Assembly (NCBI GenBank): GCA_050633105.1
Contig: JBOEFW010000001.1
Coordinates: forward strand, 9,329-73,328
Direction: 5' to 3'
Length of the DNA: 64,000 nt
Source of the DNA: Aureispira sp050633105
GTDB taxonomy: Bacteria > Bacteroidota > Bacteroidia > Chitinophagales > Saprospiraceae
The position numbers were made by a program, and so were the translations under genes. Positions 37,801 to 47,010 of this stretch are shown in pieces (the first letter of the stretch is position 1; each line of letters opens with the position of its first letter). The notes beneath the pieces were generated by a model that was given only the letters and a program-made list of their open reading frames with translations, was not told the DNA's origin and ran no database searches.

Positions 37801-40800
37801 CGCTATTTGTAAAGATACCTTATTATATCTTGGTGCGACAGGAGTAGTGACTGCTTTTCCTTCTTATATAGATGGAGGAAGCGTTGATAACTGTAATATT
37901 ACGTTATCTATGAATGGAACTTCTTCTATTAACTTTAATTGTGCTCAAGTAGGAATTAATCCAGTGCAACTTATCGTAACGGACGCCTTTGGTAATACAA
38001 GTCAATGCCCTGCGGACATTACAATAGAAGATACCTTGGCACCTGTAGCTAATTGTGTCAACCCAGGAAGTATTGTTGTCTACTTAGATAGCAGTTGTTT
38101 TGCAACCGTGCCAGCGGCAACGTTTAATAATGGAAGTACCGATAATTGTAATTTACCGAATGGCGCCTTTAGCATAGGAGGAAACCTTAACGTCAGCTTT
38201 ACGGCGGCTAATTTATCTAATAATCCCAATCCTATTATCCTAACAGTAACCGATGCTAGTAACAATACGGATACTTGTCAAACTACCGTTATTGTTCAGG
38301 ATACAATTCGACCTTCAGTTATTTGTAGAACGGATACCGTTCAACTGAGTTTACTTGGAACGGTGACGATTGTACCAAGTCAAGTATTGGCAAGTTCTTC
38401 TGATAATTGTAATACAGGCTTAAGTTATACCATTAACAATGCTGCTTCTATTACGTTTGACTGTACCAATAGTGGTAGCAATACTGTAATCTTGACGGCA
38501 ACAGATTCTAGCAACAACAGTAGTAGTTGCACCGCTTTGATCGAAATTGAAGATTTGATCGCGCCCAATGCGAATTGTCGTCCAACAACAACATTAACCT
38601 TAAATGCTGGAGCTACTTTTGGAGTACTTAATCCATCTATAATTGACTTAGGAAGTACCGATAATTGTACCATTACAACCTATAACCTTAATAGAGATAC
38701 CTTTACTTGTACTGATGCCTTATCCAATCCACATACCATACAATTATTAGTAAGTGATGCGGCAGGTAACTTAGATTCTTGTACCACTCAATTGACGGTA
38801 GAGGATGATACCGATCCTATTGCTGCTTGCCAAACCGCAACGGTATATTTGAATAATGGAATCATTAATGTTACACCTGATTCGGTTTTAGTAGCGCCTA
38901 CAGGGGATAACTGTACTTTCTTAAGCAGTGCTTTTGCCATCTACGGCTCCAACATTATTTATAACTGTGATAGTATAGGAAACCATACGGTAGAAGTCAT
39001 TGTAACCGATATTTCTGGTAATACAGCGAGTTGTATTACTACGATTACGGTATTGGACAGTGTACCGCCTGTTGCGAATTGTATCACAACAACATTTACT
39101 GTACAATTGGATAGCACTGGTAATGGCTATGTGTATCCACAGAACATTGATAATGGAAGTTTTGATTTCTGTGGTATTAGTAATATGTTGGTAAATGGAG
39201 TTGATTCTTTTGGCTTCTCTTGTGCCAACATAGGGACAACAGCCGTAACACTTTCAGTTTTGGATAGTTCTGGTAACCAAGCCAACTGTCCTGCTAACTT
39301 AATAATTAATGATCCCATCAACCCTATTGCACGTTGTCAGGATACTACTTTATACCTTAACGCCAGCGGAGTAGTGTTGGTAACACCGCCTATTTTGGAT
39401 GCTGGTTCTACCGATAATTGTAGTTTTAGTACTTCTATTAATGGAGCTCCTTCTATTACGTTTAGTTGTAATCAAGTGGGAGTAAATACGGTTCAACTTA
39501 TTGTAACGGATGCTTCTGGCAATATTAACCAGTGCCCTGCGAATGTAACGATTGTAGACACCATTGCGCCTGTTGCCAATTGCATTACCCCAGGCTTGTT
39601 AACCGTCTATTTAGACAATACTTGTTTTGCCTCTATTCCTGCTTCTACTATTAATAATGGAAGTAATGATAATTGTGGAAACAACTTGACTTATAGCGTG
39701 AATGGTTTGCCCAATGCTACATTTAATGCAACCAATGTTAACAATAATCCAAACAGCATCACTTTAGTTGTTCGAGATGCTAGTGGTAATGTCGCAACGT
39801 GCAATACGACAATTCTGGTGGTGGATACGATTCGCCCTGTGGTCAATTGTCAGCCAGATACGCTACAATTGACAGGAGTGAATACCATTTTAGATCCGTT
39901 AATGATTAATGCTGGTTCTACAGATAATTGTAGTGTTCCTACCTTAACGGTGAATGGGCAATCCTTGTTGACCTTAGATTGTACCAATTTGGGAACTACT
40001 GTTGTGAGTCTAATTGCGACGGATATTAGCGGGAACCAAGATTCTTGTAGTACAACCGTCTTCCTAGAAGATGTGGCGCCACCAACAGCATCTTGTAACG
40101 GTTCTACAACCATTCAGTTGGATCCAACCACTAACCAAGCTACTTTAACTACTGCTATGGTTGATAATGGAAGTTTTGATAACTGTACGATTATATCGTA
40201 TGGAGTTTCTCAAAGTACGTTTAATTGCAACGATGCGCTTACCAATCCACATCCTGTTAGCTTATATATTATAGATCAAAGTGGCAATCAAGATTCTTGT
40301 ACGACGCAAGTTTTTGTAGAAGACACCATCAATCCGATTGCCATTTGTCAAAACGATACTTTGTATTATGCAGGAATGCCGATTGTGATTGCAGGCAATA
40401 GCCTTGATGGTGGAAGCAGTGATAACTGCGGAATTCAAAGCTTTGTATTGAGTCAAGATACATTTGATTGTCCAAATATTGGGAATAACTCTGTAGTTAT
40501 GACCATAACAGATTTATCGGGGAACAGCAGTACTTGCTTGGCCTCTGTTTTATTGATAGATACCACAGCTGCAGCCGTAGCAGGCGCTTTTCAAGTGCTT
40601 TGTAATAATGTAGATTCTACCAATCTAACGGCTTTACCTGTACCAGCTAGCTTGACGGGAACTTGGTTAACTACTTCAGGTGCTACCGTTTCTAATTTTA
40701 ACGATCCTAATGCTTTAGTCAGTAACCTTAGTGTAGGGGATAACATTTTCTATTGGGTAACTTCAAGTGCTACTTGTGCTCGTTTATCAGAAGATTCTAT

Positions 40801-41887
40801 TACAGTAAGAGTAATTGCAGATAGCCCTGATAGTGCACAAGCAGGAATGGATCTAGCTTTGTGTGCGGATACGACAACGATGCTAAATGCGGCTGTGCCT
40901 ACAATTAGTACAGGTCAATGGTCCCAATCTATTGGGCAAGCAAATGCAGGAGTTGTGATTGTAAACGATACCGCAGCTAATTCTGCCATTCAAGGCTTAC
41001 AGCCTGGCAATACCTATGTTTTTGTTTGGGAGTTGACTAATGGGCTTTGTGGAGCTTATGATCGTGATACGGTCTTAGTCATTGTAGATGAAATTCCAAG
41101 TGATCAAGCAATGGCAGGTCCTGATGTGACTTGTAGTCCTGATAGTATTAACCTAGCTGCTATACCTTCGTTATTTGGTATAGGGAGATGGTCTACGCTT
41201 GATGGTGCTGTAATCGCAGATTCTACAGCGATTAATACGTTAGTGAAAGATTTTGTAGGAGACACCACCTTGTTTATTTGGTCCTTGTCGAATGGTGCTT
41301 GTGTGAACTACTCTGCGGATAGTATGTATGTGATTTTGGATGATATCCGTCCAGTTGCTGTATGGGATAGTTTCAATTTAGTACCAGATGGAATAGCGCA
41401 AACGATTAATGTTATTGTCAATGACAGCTTGCCTCCTAATTGGGACATTATGATTACACAGCCAATGACAGTTGGACGTATGATTAGCCTCAATAATGGT
41501 CAGTTTGAAATTGATATTAATGACGCGATCTTAAATCAATACTTCATCTATGAAATCTGTAATAGCGATTGTCCTATTGTTTGTGATACCGCTTTAGTGA
41601 CCATAGCAATACAGCCTCCAGGGGATTGTTATACCCCAACTGCCTTTACTCCAAATGGAGATGGTAAAAACGATTTCTTTGTGATTCCTTGTTTAGAGAA
41701 CACCACAGAAAAAGCAGCTTTATACATCTTTAATCGTTGGGGGAATTTAGTGTTTGAGACAGATAACTATGTGAGTGATTGGGATGGGACACATCGAAAC
41801 CAACCTCTTTCTAATGGAACTTACTTCTACATTTTACAAATAGAAGGTAAGAAACCGCAGAATGGTTCTATAGAACTTAAACGATAA
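34820..41887 (+). CDS. 2355-aa HYR-like repeat surface protein, T9SS type B cargo
   Basis: I start at ATG 34820 (MNIPRNISRTHQF), which puts the signal peptide (FLFYLVFLLFPFWGQAQ) at the N terminus. A jelly-roll, proprotein-convertase-P-like domain (about 20-220) is followed by about twenty repeats of 78-85 aa of HYR type: APIAxC...VYLNASGVATxTPxxIDxGSTDNCxIxxxxxxGxxSxxFxCxxxGxNxVxLxVTDxxGNxxxCxAxVTVED. Each repeat has conserved cysteines. Three AGxD...W repeats and the same C-terminal spacer as the other two giants follow, then the type B signal: PTAFTPNGDGKNDFF, IFNRWGNLVFETDNY, LSNGTYFYILQI, SIELKR. It probably forms a long disulfide-stabilised surface fibre. The PorP/SprF gene 40 bp downstream is its probable partner. 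Confidence 0.9.
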   Translation: MNIPRNISRTHQFLFYLVFLLFPFWGQAQQTNYQNTVTKCYTGFAPSINSSTGTLLGFVNFTPADIPAGHRVSDVIVEIVWSKTNDGSCVYNGPDGADQSHVGFKLQGPTGTGGSRFLATSTVTANNVLPVSTASFTGIGNVVFDTIVFKQGAPSLLPAGMPVLGRDTVSPNNELLSFYYGKDPIGLWRVGGVDDPPGTGPPLCIHSYCITLVTCEVDRLEAICKTTTTVALDSSGLHLIGFSDVDSASDVSCRIKNITFSPASVSCSDVGTTIPVTMMIQDHLDSVSACVSQVLVEDQEAPILLGCAPSIYTTLYLGADGRDTFWSDSLTVTDNCGPIIKEVRNIFPSPWSSFVAFNCVVGVRRIRARATDASGNQVDCIINIEIIDTIRPSAVCGRDTAYLTTDPNGEITVPAVRLDGGSTDPCGGIANRWVGNQFDPPPVFTCADVGTHVLRLIVADNQGNLDTCNNAEVVVIDTIAPIAICRQDTIYLNASGVATTFAINIDGGSYDTCGIDSINVNGTDSVNFNCNHVNNTQPAILHVFDPNGNMDSCISWIVVRDTFAPLANCGTDTVYLNALGNAVVNAIDLNNNSIDVCTGTQLSFNINGSATMAFDCNTALSNPNAVTLTVSDTFNNASTCTAFVTVLDTITPVANCTNPTISLNSAGVATLTPALLSAGSTDNCAIVDSSINSVGTAFITYNCTAINTPQIANLLVADAAGNTSSCQATITVEDNLAPTAQCSNQLMVSLDATGMATLTPSSIDSNSTDNCTLVNYQINGSNSVLYDCSDLGVQTAVLTIQDSAGNTATCSSQIIVEDNNAPIVSCQNLTVALNNSGLVTITPDSVLVYPATNDNCGIANTSFSTGNSITFDCDSIGQRLVRVFVTDAYGNTSSCQTVVTIEDTLAPTANCRPVPFVVQLDNNGVGVVTPMDIDNGSTDLCQLDTLLVNGVDSFFFNCSNIGNSNTVTLSVQDSTGNQDFCTATVIVRDGNPPTAICKDTLLYLGATGVVTAFPSYIDGGSVDNCNITLSMNGTSSINFNCAQVGINPVQLIVTDAFGNTSQCPADITIEDTLAPVANCVNPGSIVVYLDSSCFATVPAATFNNGSTDNCNLPNGAFSIGGNLNVSFTAANLSNNPNPIILTVTDASNNTDTCQTTVIVQDTIRPSVICRTDTVQLSLLGTVTIVPSQVLASSSDNCNTGLSYTINNAASITFDCTNSGSNTVILTATDSSNNSSSCTALIEIEDLIAPNANCRPTTTLTLNAGATFGVLNPSIIDLGSTDNCTITTYNLNRDTFTCTDALSNPHTIQLLVSDAAGNLDSCTTQLTVEDDTDPIAACQTATVYLNNGIINVTPDSVLVAPTGDNCTFLSSAFAIYGSNIIYNCDSIGNHTVEVIVTDISGNTASCITTITVLDSVPPVANCITTTFTVQLDSTGNGYVYPQNIDNGSFDFCGISNMLVNGVDSFGFSCANIGTTAVTLSVLDSSGNQANCPANLIINDPINPIARCQDTTLYLNASGVVLVTPPILDAGSTDNCSFSTSINGAPSITFSCNQVGVNTVQLIVTDASGNINQCPANVTIVDTIAPVANCITPGLLTVYLDNTCFASIPASTINNGSNDNCGNNLTYSVNGLPNATFNATNVNNNPNSITLVVRDASGNVATCNTTILVVDTIRPVVNCQPDTLQLTGVNTILDPLMINAGSTDNCSVPTLTVNGQSLLTLDCTNLGTTVVSLIATDISGNQDSCSTTVFLEDVAPPTASCNGSTTIQLDPTTNQATLTTAMVDNGSFDNCTIISYGVSQSTFNCNDALTNPHPVSLYIIDQSGNQDSCTTQVFVEDTINPIAICQNDTLYYAGMPIVIAGNSLDGGSSDNCGIQSFVLSQDTFDCPNIGNNSVVMTITDLSGNSSTCLASVLLIDTTAAAVAGAFQVLCNNVDSTNLTALPVPASLTGTWLTTSGATVSNFNDPNALVSNLSVGDNIFYWVTSSATCARLSEDSITVRVIADSPDSAQAGMDLALCADTTTMLNAAVPTISTGQWSQSIGQANAGVVIVNDTAANSAIQGLQPGNTYVFVWELTNGLCGAYDRDTVLVIVDEIPSDQAMAGPDVTCSPDSINLAAIPSLFGIGRWSTLDGAVIADSTAINTLVKDFVGDTTLFIWSLSNGACVNYSADSMYVILDDIRPVAVWDSFNLVPDGIAQTINVIVNDSLPPNWDIMITQPMTVGRMISLNNGQFEIDINDAILNQYFIYEICNSDCPIVCDTALVTIAIQPPGDCYTPTAFTPNGDGKNDFFVIPCLENTTEKAALYIFNRWGNLVFETDNYVSDWDGTHRNQPLSNGTYFYILQIEGKKPQNGSIELKR

Positions 41888-41927
41888 TATCCCTTCATGC
41901 TCCTTAAGGAGCACAACTATACAACAT

Positions 41928-42872
41928 ATGAAAAATATAATCACCTTGTTATTGGTTACGCTAGGGAGTTGGAGCGTTGCCACGGCACAACAGGATTTCC
42001 AATACACCCAGTTCATGTTTAATAAAATGAGCTTTAATCCTGCTTATGCAGGAACCAAGGGGAACCTCTTTCTCTCTGCCATTTACCGCAAACAGTGGTT
42101 TGGTATTGATCGTGCACCTCAAACAGCTACCTTAAATGCACATGGAGCGATTGCTAAGAAGCGAGTAGGACTAGGGCTTTCTATTAGTTATGATCAAATT
42201 GGATTTTCTGATCGAATTGGCATAGAGACCAACTATTCCTACATCATTCCATTTAAGAATCAATCTTTCCTGAGTTTAGGTTTAAGAGGAGGCGTGTATT
42301 ATAGTCAAATCCGTTGGGATGAGGCCGATTTAATAGACCAAGATGATGCTTCGATTCCAATGGCAGCAAGCAGTTTAATTGTACCAAACTTTGGAGCGGG
42401 AATTTATTATCAATCCAAACGTTGGTATGCAGGTTTGTCCGTTCCGCATTTATTTGTTAATGAAGGCGATTTTAATATTTCAGGATCCAATGGGGTGGTA
42501 GAACCTGATTTTACCCAACATTTTTATGGGATGGGAGGCTTTATGTTTGATTTAGCAGAAGGCGTACAAATTCAACAAAATTTATTGTTGAAGTACGTAA
42601 TAAATGCGCCTCTATCTGTAGATCTTAATGTCAGTTTTGTTTTTGTACAAAGTGTTTTATTAGGTGTAACGTATAGAGTAGGAGATTCTGTAGATGCTTT
42701 ATTACAATGGCAAATCTCCCCTCAACTTAGAATTGCTGCTGCTTATGATTTTAGTATCACCCAATTGCAGCGCTATAACTCTGGTTCTATCGAAGCAATG
42801 GTGAGTTACTATTTTATTAAGAATACAGGCAATAAAGGCGATTATGAATTAGGAAACGAACGTTTTTTTTAG
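41928..42872 (+). CDS. PorP/SprF-family type IX secretion membrane protein (second copy)
   Basis: A 314-aa paralogue of the 20189-21115 protein, with nearly the same opening: QFTQFMFNKMSFNPAYAGTK, LSAIYRKQWFGIDRAPQTAT and LGLSISYDQIGFSDRIGIETNYSY. The signal peptide is MKNIITLLLVTLGSWSVATAQ. It lies 40 bp after the HYR-repeat giant, so the two are one transcription unit, which supports cargo-specific pairing. It ends at a strong terminator. Confidence 0.93.
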   Translation: MKNIITLLLVTLGSWSVATAQQDFQYTQFMFNKMSFNPAYAGTKGNLFLSAIYRKQWFGIDRAPQTATLNAHGAIAKKRVGLGLSISYDQIGFSDRIGIETNYSYIIPFKNQSFLSLGLRGGVYYSQIRWDEADLIDQDDASIPMAASSLIVPNFGAGIYYQSKRWYAGLSVPHLFVNEGDFNISGSNGVVEPDFTQHFYGMGGFMFDLAEGVQIQQNLLLKYVINAPLSVDLNVSFVFVQSVLLGVTYRVGDSVDALLQWQISPQLRIAAAYDFSITQLQRYNSGSIEAMVSYYFIKNTGNKGDYELGNERFF

Positions 42873-42903
42873 AAAAAGAATCTTTTATTGCTTAGAGAAA
42901 TTC

Positions 42904-42942
42904 AAAGAGCAGTAAGGAAAGTTAATTTCCTTACTGCTCTTT
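42904..42942. terminator. Terminator closing the surface-protein locus
   Basis: A perfect 17-bp stem (42904-42920 with 42926-42942; core AGAGCAGTAAGGAAA) with a GTTAA loop, then TTTT. The remaining 270 bp up to 43217 are AT-rich, with no feature I can name. Confidence 0.93.
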
Positions 42943-43216
42943 TTAAATTCCGACTTAAACACATCAAACAATAGACAAATGGTTTGCGATTACCAGTACT
43001 AAAATAGTAAAATGGAAGGCATCTACCGTACCTATTTGTTGACTAGCCGTACATTTTTGGGAATAGGTCTAAAAAATAAATAGGAAAGGAAAGGGATTCC
43101 GAATAAACTGGCATTATTTTATTACGTTAGGAGATAAATGAATTGTTTTATCGTATCATCTTAAGAAGCTAGCAAAAAGATAACGTATTTAATAGCCTCT
43201 TTTAATTGTAAGGAAT

Positions 43217-43681
43217 ATGAGAATTATAGGTGTGGTTTTGTTCTTATTGACGAGTTATTTGGCGCATGCCCAGTATGAAGAGTTAGAGAAAAACTATTGG
43301 GAAAATATGACAAAAGTGACGCTCAAAAATAAATATGATCCCAAAACAGAAAATTTTACTCGTATCCCTAAATTTGGTAAGGATATTTTGGCGCTTGACG
43401 GCCAAAAGGTATACCTTAAAGGTTTTATCATTCCAGCAGATTTGACCAAAGGGCGAATGACGCTTTCTAAATTTTCTTACAGCGCTTGTTATTTTTGTGG
43501 AGCAGCTGGACCAGAATCCGTAATTGAAGTGGTGGCAAAGAATCCCATCATTTACAGAATGGACAAGGCGATTATTTTAGAGGGCACATTGCGTATTAAC
43601 CGAAAGAAGGAAGGGCAGGAGTATGACCCCTTTCGTTTGTTGTACATCTTAGAGGATGCCACTTACTATTCAGGGGAATAA
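43217..43681 (+). CDS. Exported hypothetical protein, DUF3299-like
   Basis: A 154-aa protein with signal peptide MRIIGVVLFLLTSYLAHAQ. The core LALDGQKVYLKGFIIPADLTKG, then FSYSACYFCGAAGPESVIEVV and KAIILEGTLRINR, resembles the small OB-like DUF3299 family (gene symbol none). The CxxC-like CYFCG pair may form a disulfide or bind metal. It is followed 31 bp later by an MscS-type channel gene and is probably co-transcribed. Function is unknown. Confidence 0.65.
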   Translation: MRIIGVVLFLLTSYLAHAQYEELEKNYWENMTKVTLKNKYDPKTENFTRIPKFGKDILALDGQKVYLKGFIIPADLTKGRMTLSKFSYSACYFCGAAGPESVIEVVAKNPIIYRMDKAIILEGTLRINRKKEGQEYDPFRLLYILEDATYYSGE

Positions 43682-43712
43682 ACGTCAGCTGCCTACCTAT
43701 TGAAACCTTACT

Positions 43713-45422
43713 ATGATACGTTTGCTCGCCTTATTAGGCCTTTGTTGTTGGACAAGCCTACTTTGGGCTCAATTTGATAGTGAAAAACCATCAGGTAACT
43801 TGGCTACCCCACAAGAAGTGGCGCACCAGCATCTGTACTATTTAGACCCTAATCTAAAGCATTACAATGAAGATAGTGCCGCTGCTGCTTTAGTGGGAAG
43901 TTTTAGTAAGGTAACGCCTTTGGTACGGGATCGTGCGGTAAAGCTAAAGCAGATTTTTGATGGCCGAGGGCTAATTATCAGAGAAGATCTTATTCCTGAT
44001 AATCCTGATTATATTGATTCTACGAATGGGAATGCTGTTTATATTCCTTTCCCAAACGAACTCCCTGAAATTTACATTATACGCCCATTGGTGGACGATG
44101 ACAAACGGACTAAACGCTATGCAAATTATTGGCGTTATGATGCAGGATCTATTGCTGCAATTCCTGAGTTGCACCGTGCTGTATATCCTCTAGGAAGTCA
44201 TTTATTATTAGAATTGGTTCCTAAAGGAGGGTATGTTTTATTTGGTTTAGAGACTTGGCAATATCTGGCTATTCTAGTGTTGATGTTGTTGGCTTTTATA
44301 CTCCATTTTGTCAGTTGGCGCTTACTGAATTTAGTGTTTAAGTTTTTGGCAAACACTCGTTTAGGACGAGATCATTTTGATGTCCACATTGTACAAAAAA
44401 TTGCGCGGCTAATCTCTTATGTGATTGTCGCGTACATTATCTTTATTTTTGTACCTGTATTAATGTTACCTGTTGGACTCAGTTTCTATCTGCTTGCTAG
44501 TCTGCGTATTTTTAATACCATTTGTGCCGTGTTGGTGGTGCTTAGTAGTATTGAGTTAGCTCGATCTTACTTTCAAGTTATTGTTGATCGCACAGAGAGC
44601 AAATCAGATGATCAACTGCTCCCTATTTTTATTAAAATAGTGAAGGTATTGGTGATGGTCATTGGGGCCATTCATGTACTGGATGTATTTAGTGTTGACC
44701 TAACGGCATTGATAGCAGGTTTATCTATAGGTGGTTTGGCTTTGGCCTTAGCGGCACAAGATACCGTAAAGCACTTAATTGGTTCTCTGATGATTTATAT
44801 GGATCGCCCATTCAAACTAGGGGACTTTATTACTAGTGGAGAGGTGAGTGGAACTGTAGAAGAGATTGGTTTTCGTTCTACTCGTATTCGTACCGCCGAT
44901 AGTTCGCTTATTTCCATCCCCAATGGATCATTGGTAGATATGACGGTTAATAACATAGGGAAACTGCGTTATCGTCGTTTTAATACTACTATTGGCGTTG
45001 CTTATTATACGCCACCTGTTCTAATCGAAAAATTTATAGAGGGATTAAGAGCTTTGAATGTGGCACACCCACAGACGAAGAGTGATATGCACTATATTCA
45101 TCTCAATAATATGGGCGGATCTTCCCTAGATATTCTATTTATGGTCTTTTTTAATACAACTGAATTCTCGCTTAACTTGAAACTACGAGAAGAGATGCTT
45201 TTTAGCATTCTTAAGCTGGCGGAAGCGATGAATGTTCATATTGCTTTCCCTTCTACCTCTGTATATATAGAGAGTACGCCAGAGGGAGCACAAATTCCTC
45301 GTTATACAGAAGAAGAACTAACAAAGGCTGATACAGATATGCAAGCGTATTTAGAATCTTTTAAGAAGAAGCATCATGCGATCAATGAGGACGAAGACGA
45401 AGAGTGGACGCCTCTTACCTAA
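43713..45422 (+). CDS. MscS-family mechanosensitive channel
   Basis: A 569-aa protein. It has a signal peptide (LALLGLCCWTSLLWAQ), a periplasmic N-terminal domain of about 160 aa, then four or five transmembrane helices (about 180-350). The pore-lining TM3 is Gly/Ala-rich: LTALIAGLSIGGLALALAAQDTVKHLIGS. The cytosolic MscS beta domain follows (DRPFKLGDFITSGEVSGTVEEIGFRSTRIRTADSSLISIPN, 365-405), with the alpha/beta C-terminal part to about 520. Such channels release solutes on hypo-osmotic shock. It is longer than E. coli MscS (286 aa) because of the N-terminal domain. The next gene begins 14 bp after its stop. Confidence 0.93.
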   Translation: MIRLLALLGLCCWTSLLWAQFDSEKPSGNLATPQEVAHQHLYYLDPNLKHYNEDSAAAALVGSFSKVTPLVRDRAVKLKQIFDGRGLIIREDLIPDNPDYIDSTNGNAVYIPFPNELPEIYIIRPLVDDDKRTKRYANYWRYDAGSIAAIPELHRAVYPLGSHLLLELVPKGGYVLFGLETWQYLAILVLMLLAFILHFVSWRLLNLVFKFLANTRLGRDHFDVHIVQKIARLISYVIVAYIIFIFVPVLMLPVGLSFYLLASLRIFNTICAVLVVLSSIELARSYFQVIVDRTESKSDDQLLPIFIKIVKVLVMVIGAIHVLDVFSVDLTALIAGLSIGGLALALAAQDTVKHLIGSLMIYMDRPFKLGDFITSGEVSGTVEEIGFRSTRIRTADSSLISIPNGSLVDMTVNNIGKLRYRRFNTTIGVAYYTPPVLIEKFIEGLRALNVAHPQTKSDMHYIHLNNMGGSSLDILFMVFFNTTEFSLNLKLREEMLFSILKLAEAMNVHIAFPSTSVYIESTPEGAQIPRYTEEELTKADTDMQAYLESFKKKHHAINEDEDEEWTPLT

Positions 45423-45436
45423 TACAATTAATAATT

Positions 45437-45862
45437 ATGGAAAATGAAAATTACCCTGGCGATGCCGTTTTTGATAAAATAGAGGCATTGTGTGAGAAGG
45501 GGGAAGATGATTTAGAGCGTGGAAAACCTCGTGCGGCTTTAAAACGTTTTTGGAAGGCCTTTGACTTGCTTCCAATGCCACAGACACAGTATCCAGCAGG
45601 GACTTGGTTGTTGTTGAATATTGGGGATATTTATTTTGAGGCTGGATTGTATAATAAGGCCATTACACAATTGACTCGCGCCTTAGACTTTTTTGATGGC
45701 AAAGAAAATCCATTTATCTATTTGCGTTTAGGACAAGCGCATTATGAGTCCGAAAATTGGGACTTAGCGCGCCCTGCTTTGCAACAAGCTTGGGACTTGG
45801 ATGGAGCCGCCATTTATGAAGAAGAAGATCCCAAATACTTGACTTTTTTGCAAAAAAAGTAA
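45437..45862 (+). CDS. Small TPR protein
   Basis: A 141-aa cytosolic protein; I start at ATG 45437 (MENENYPGDAVFDKI), 14 bp after the MscS stop. Three TPR units are visible: EKGEDDLERGKPRAALKRFWKAFDLLP, LLNIGDIYFEAGLYNKAITQLTRALDF and IYLRLGQAHYESENWDLARPALQQAWDL. It is similar to small Bacteroidetes/Neisseria TPR proteins of unknown role. It probably shares a transcript with the two genes before it. Confidence 0.8.
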   Translation: MENENYPGDAVFDKIEALCEKGEDDLERGKPRAALKRFWKAFDLLPMPQTQYPAGTWLLLNIGDIYFEAGLYNKAITQLTRALDFFDGKENPFIYLRLGQAHYESENWDLARPALQQAWDLDGAAIYEEEDPKYLTFLQKK

Positions 45863-46155
45863 TGAGTTGTTAGATATTCTAATAAAAACTGAACGTTTTT
45901 TATGTTAAAAAGAGTTAAGAGATAGTAGGTTTTATGTCTTACAGAAAGACGTAAAAGGTAATAACATTACTATAAATAATCTGCTTTCTTTTGCTACAAA
46001 AGCGCCTGTTCTACTTCTTTTGATCTTTATATGATAGATTGGTATCTGATAGTAAACGATCTATAAAGGAATTAAAATACTTCTGAATAGGATGCTTTGT
46101 TGCGATTGAGGTGGCTTCATAGCTACTATTTTATAACTAAAACAAAAGAACCACT

Positions 46156-46989
46156 ATGAGTTTTATGAGTCGTGCACGGAATGGCTGGCAATTAGCAAAG
46201 ACTAGTTTGCATATTATAAAAGAGAACAAGGCATTAATTGTTTTTCCCTTACTTTCAGGTTTTTCTTTAGTGTTAATCTTAGCTACATTTTTTGGTGGGA
46301 GCTTCTTATTTCTTGATAATATTTTAGGCGGCTTAGAATCTAGCAGTGAAAGGAGTCAACAGATTATAGGGATTGTCTTTATCTTCTTCTATTATCTGAT
46401 TAACTACTTTATTGTGGTGTACTTTAATGCTGGATTGGTGCATTGCACTAGACGTATTTTGGATGGTAATGAAACGTCCGTAGGAGAAGGCATTCGCTAT
46501 GCGAATGATAATATTGGTCGTATTTTTACTTGGGCCGTCGTTTCTGCTACAGTGGGTACGTTATTGCAATTGTTGAGTCGGACAGGCAAGGTGGGGGAAT
46601 TTGTGGCCAATTTTATTGGCTTTGGTTGGTCGGTATTGACGTTCTTTGTAGTGCCTGTATTATTGTATGAAGATCACTCTGTCGTAGATTCTGTGAAACG
46701 ATCTGGTCGTATTCTCAAAGAAAAATGGGGCAGTTCTTTAGTGGGGAATGCTAGTTTAGGCTTGTTCCAACTTGTTGCTTTTTTGGTCTTGGGGATTGTC
46801 GCTTATTTGTTGATTAATGTTATTGGTGTTTGGGGGATTTTGCCTGTGGCATTTGTTGGTTTACTGATTGTTGTGGTGTTCTCTGCCGCGAATACCATCT
46901 TTATGACAGCTGTTTATAATCGCGTGACCGATCACGAAATTCGTTATTTTGATAGCAATATTTTGGATGCTGCTTTTAGAGCGAAGTAG
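46156..46989 (+). CDS. DUF6159-like polytopic membrane protein
   Basis: A 277-aa inner-membrane protein with about five hydrophobic segments (32-52, 70-90, 123-140, 152-172, 200-255). The family start RARNGWQLAKTSLHIIKENKALIVFPLLSG matches DUF6159. SVKRSGRILKEKWGSSL is the cytosolic amphipathic piece. Function is unknown. It has a 293-bp upstream region with no recognised signal and ends 21 bp before a MITE-like element. Confidence 0.8.
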   Translation: MSFMSRARNGWQLAKTSLHIIKENKALIVFPLLSGFSLVLILATFFGGSFLFLDNILGGLESSSERSQQIIGIVFIFFYYLINYFIVVYFNAGLVHCTRRILDGNETSVGEGIRYANDNIGRIFTWAVVSATVGTLLQLLSRTGKVGEFVANFIGFGWSVLTFFVVPVLLYEDHSVVDSVKRSGRILKEKWGSSLVGNASLGLFQLVAFLVLGIVAYLLINVIGVWGILPVAFVGLLIVVVFSAANTIFMTAVYNRVTDHEIRYFDSNILDAAFRAK

Positions 46990-47010
46990 AGGAGAATAAA
47001 TAACAAAAGG

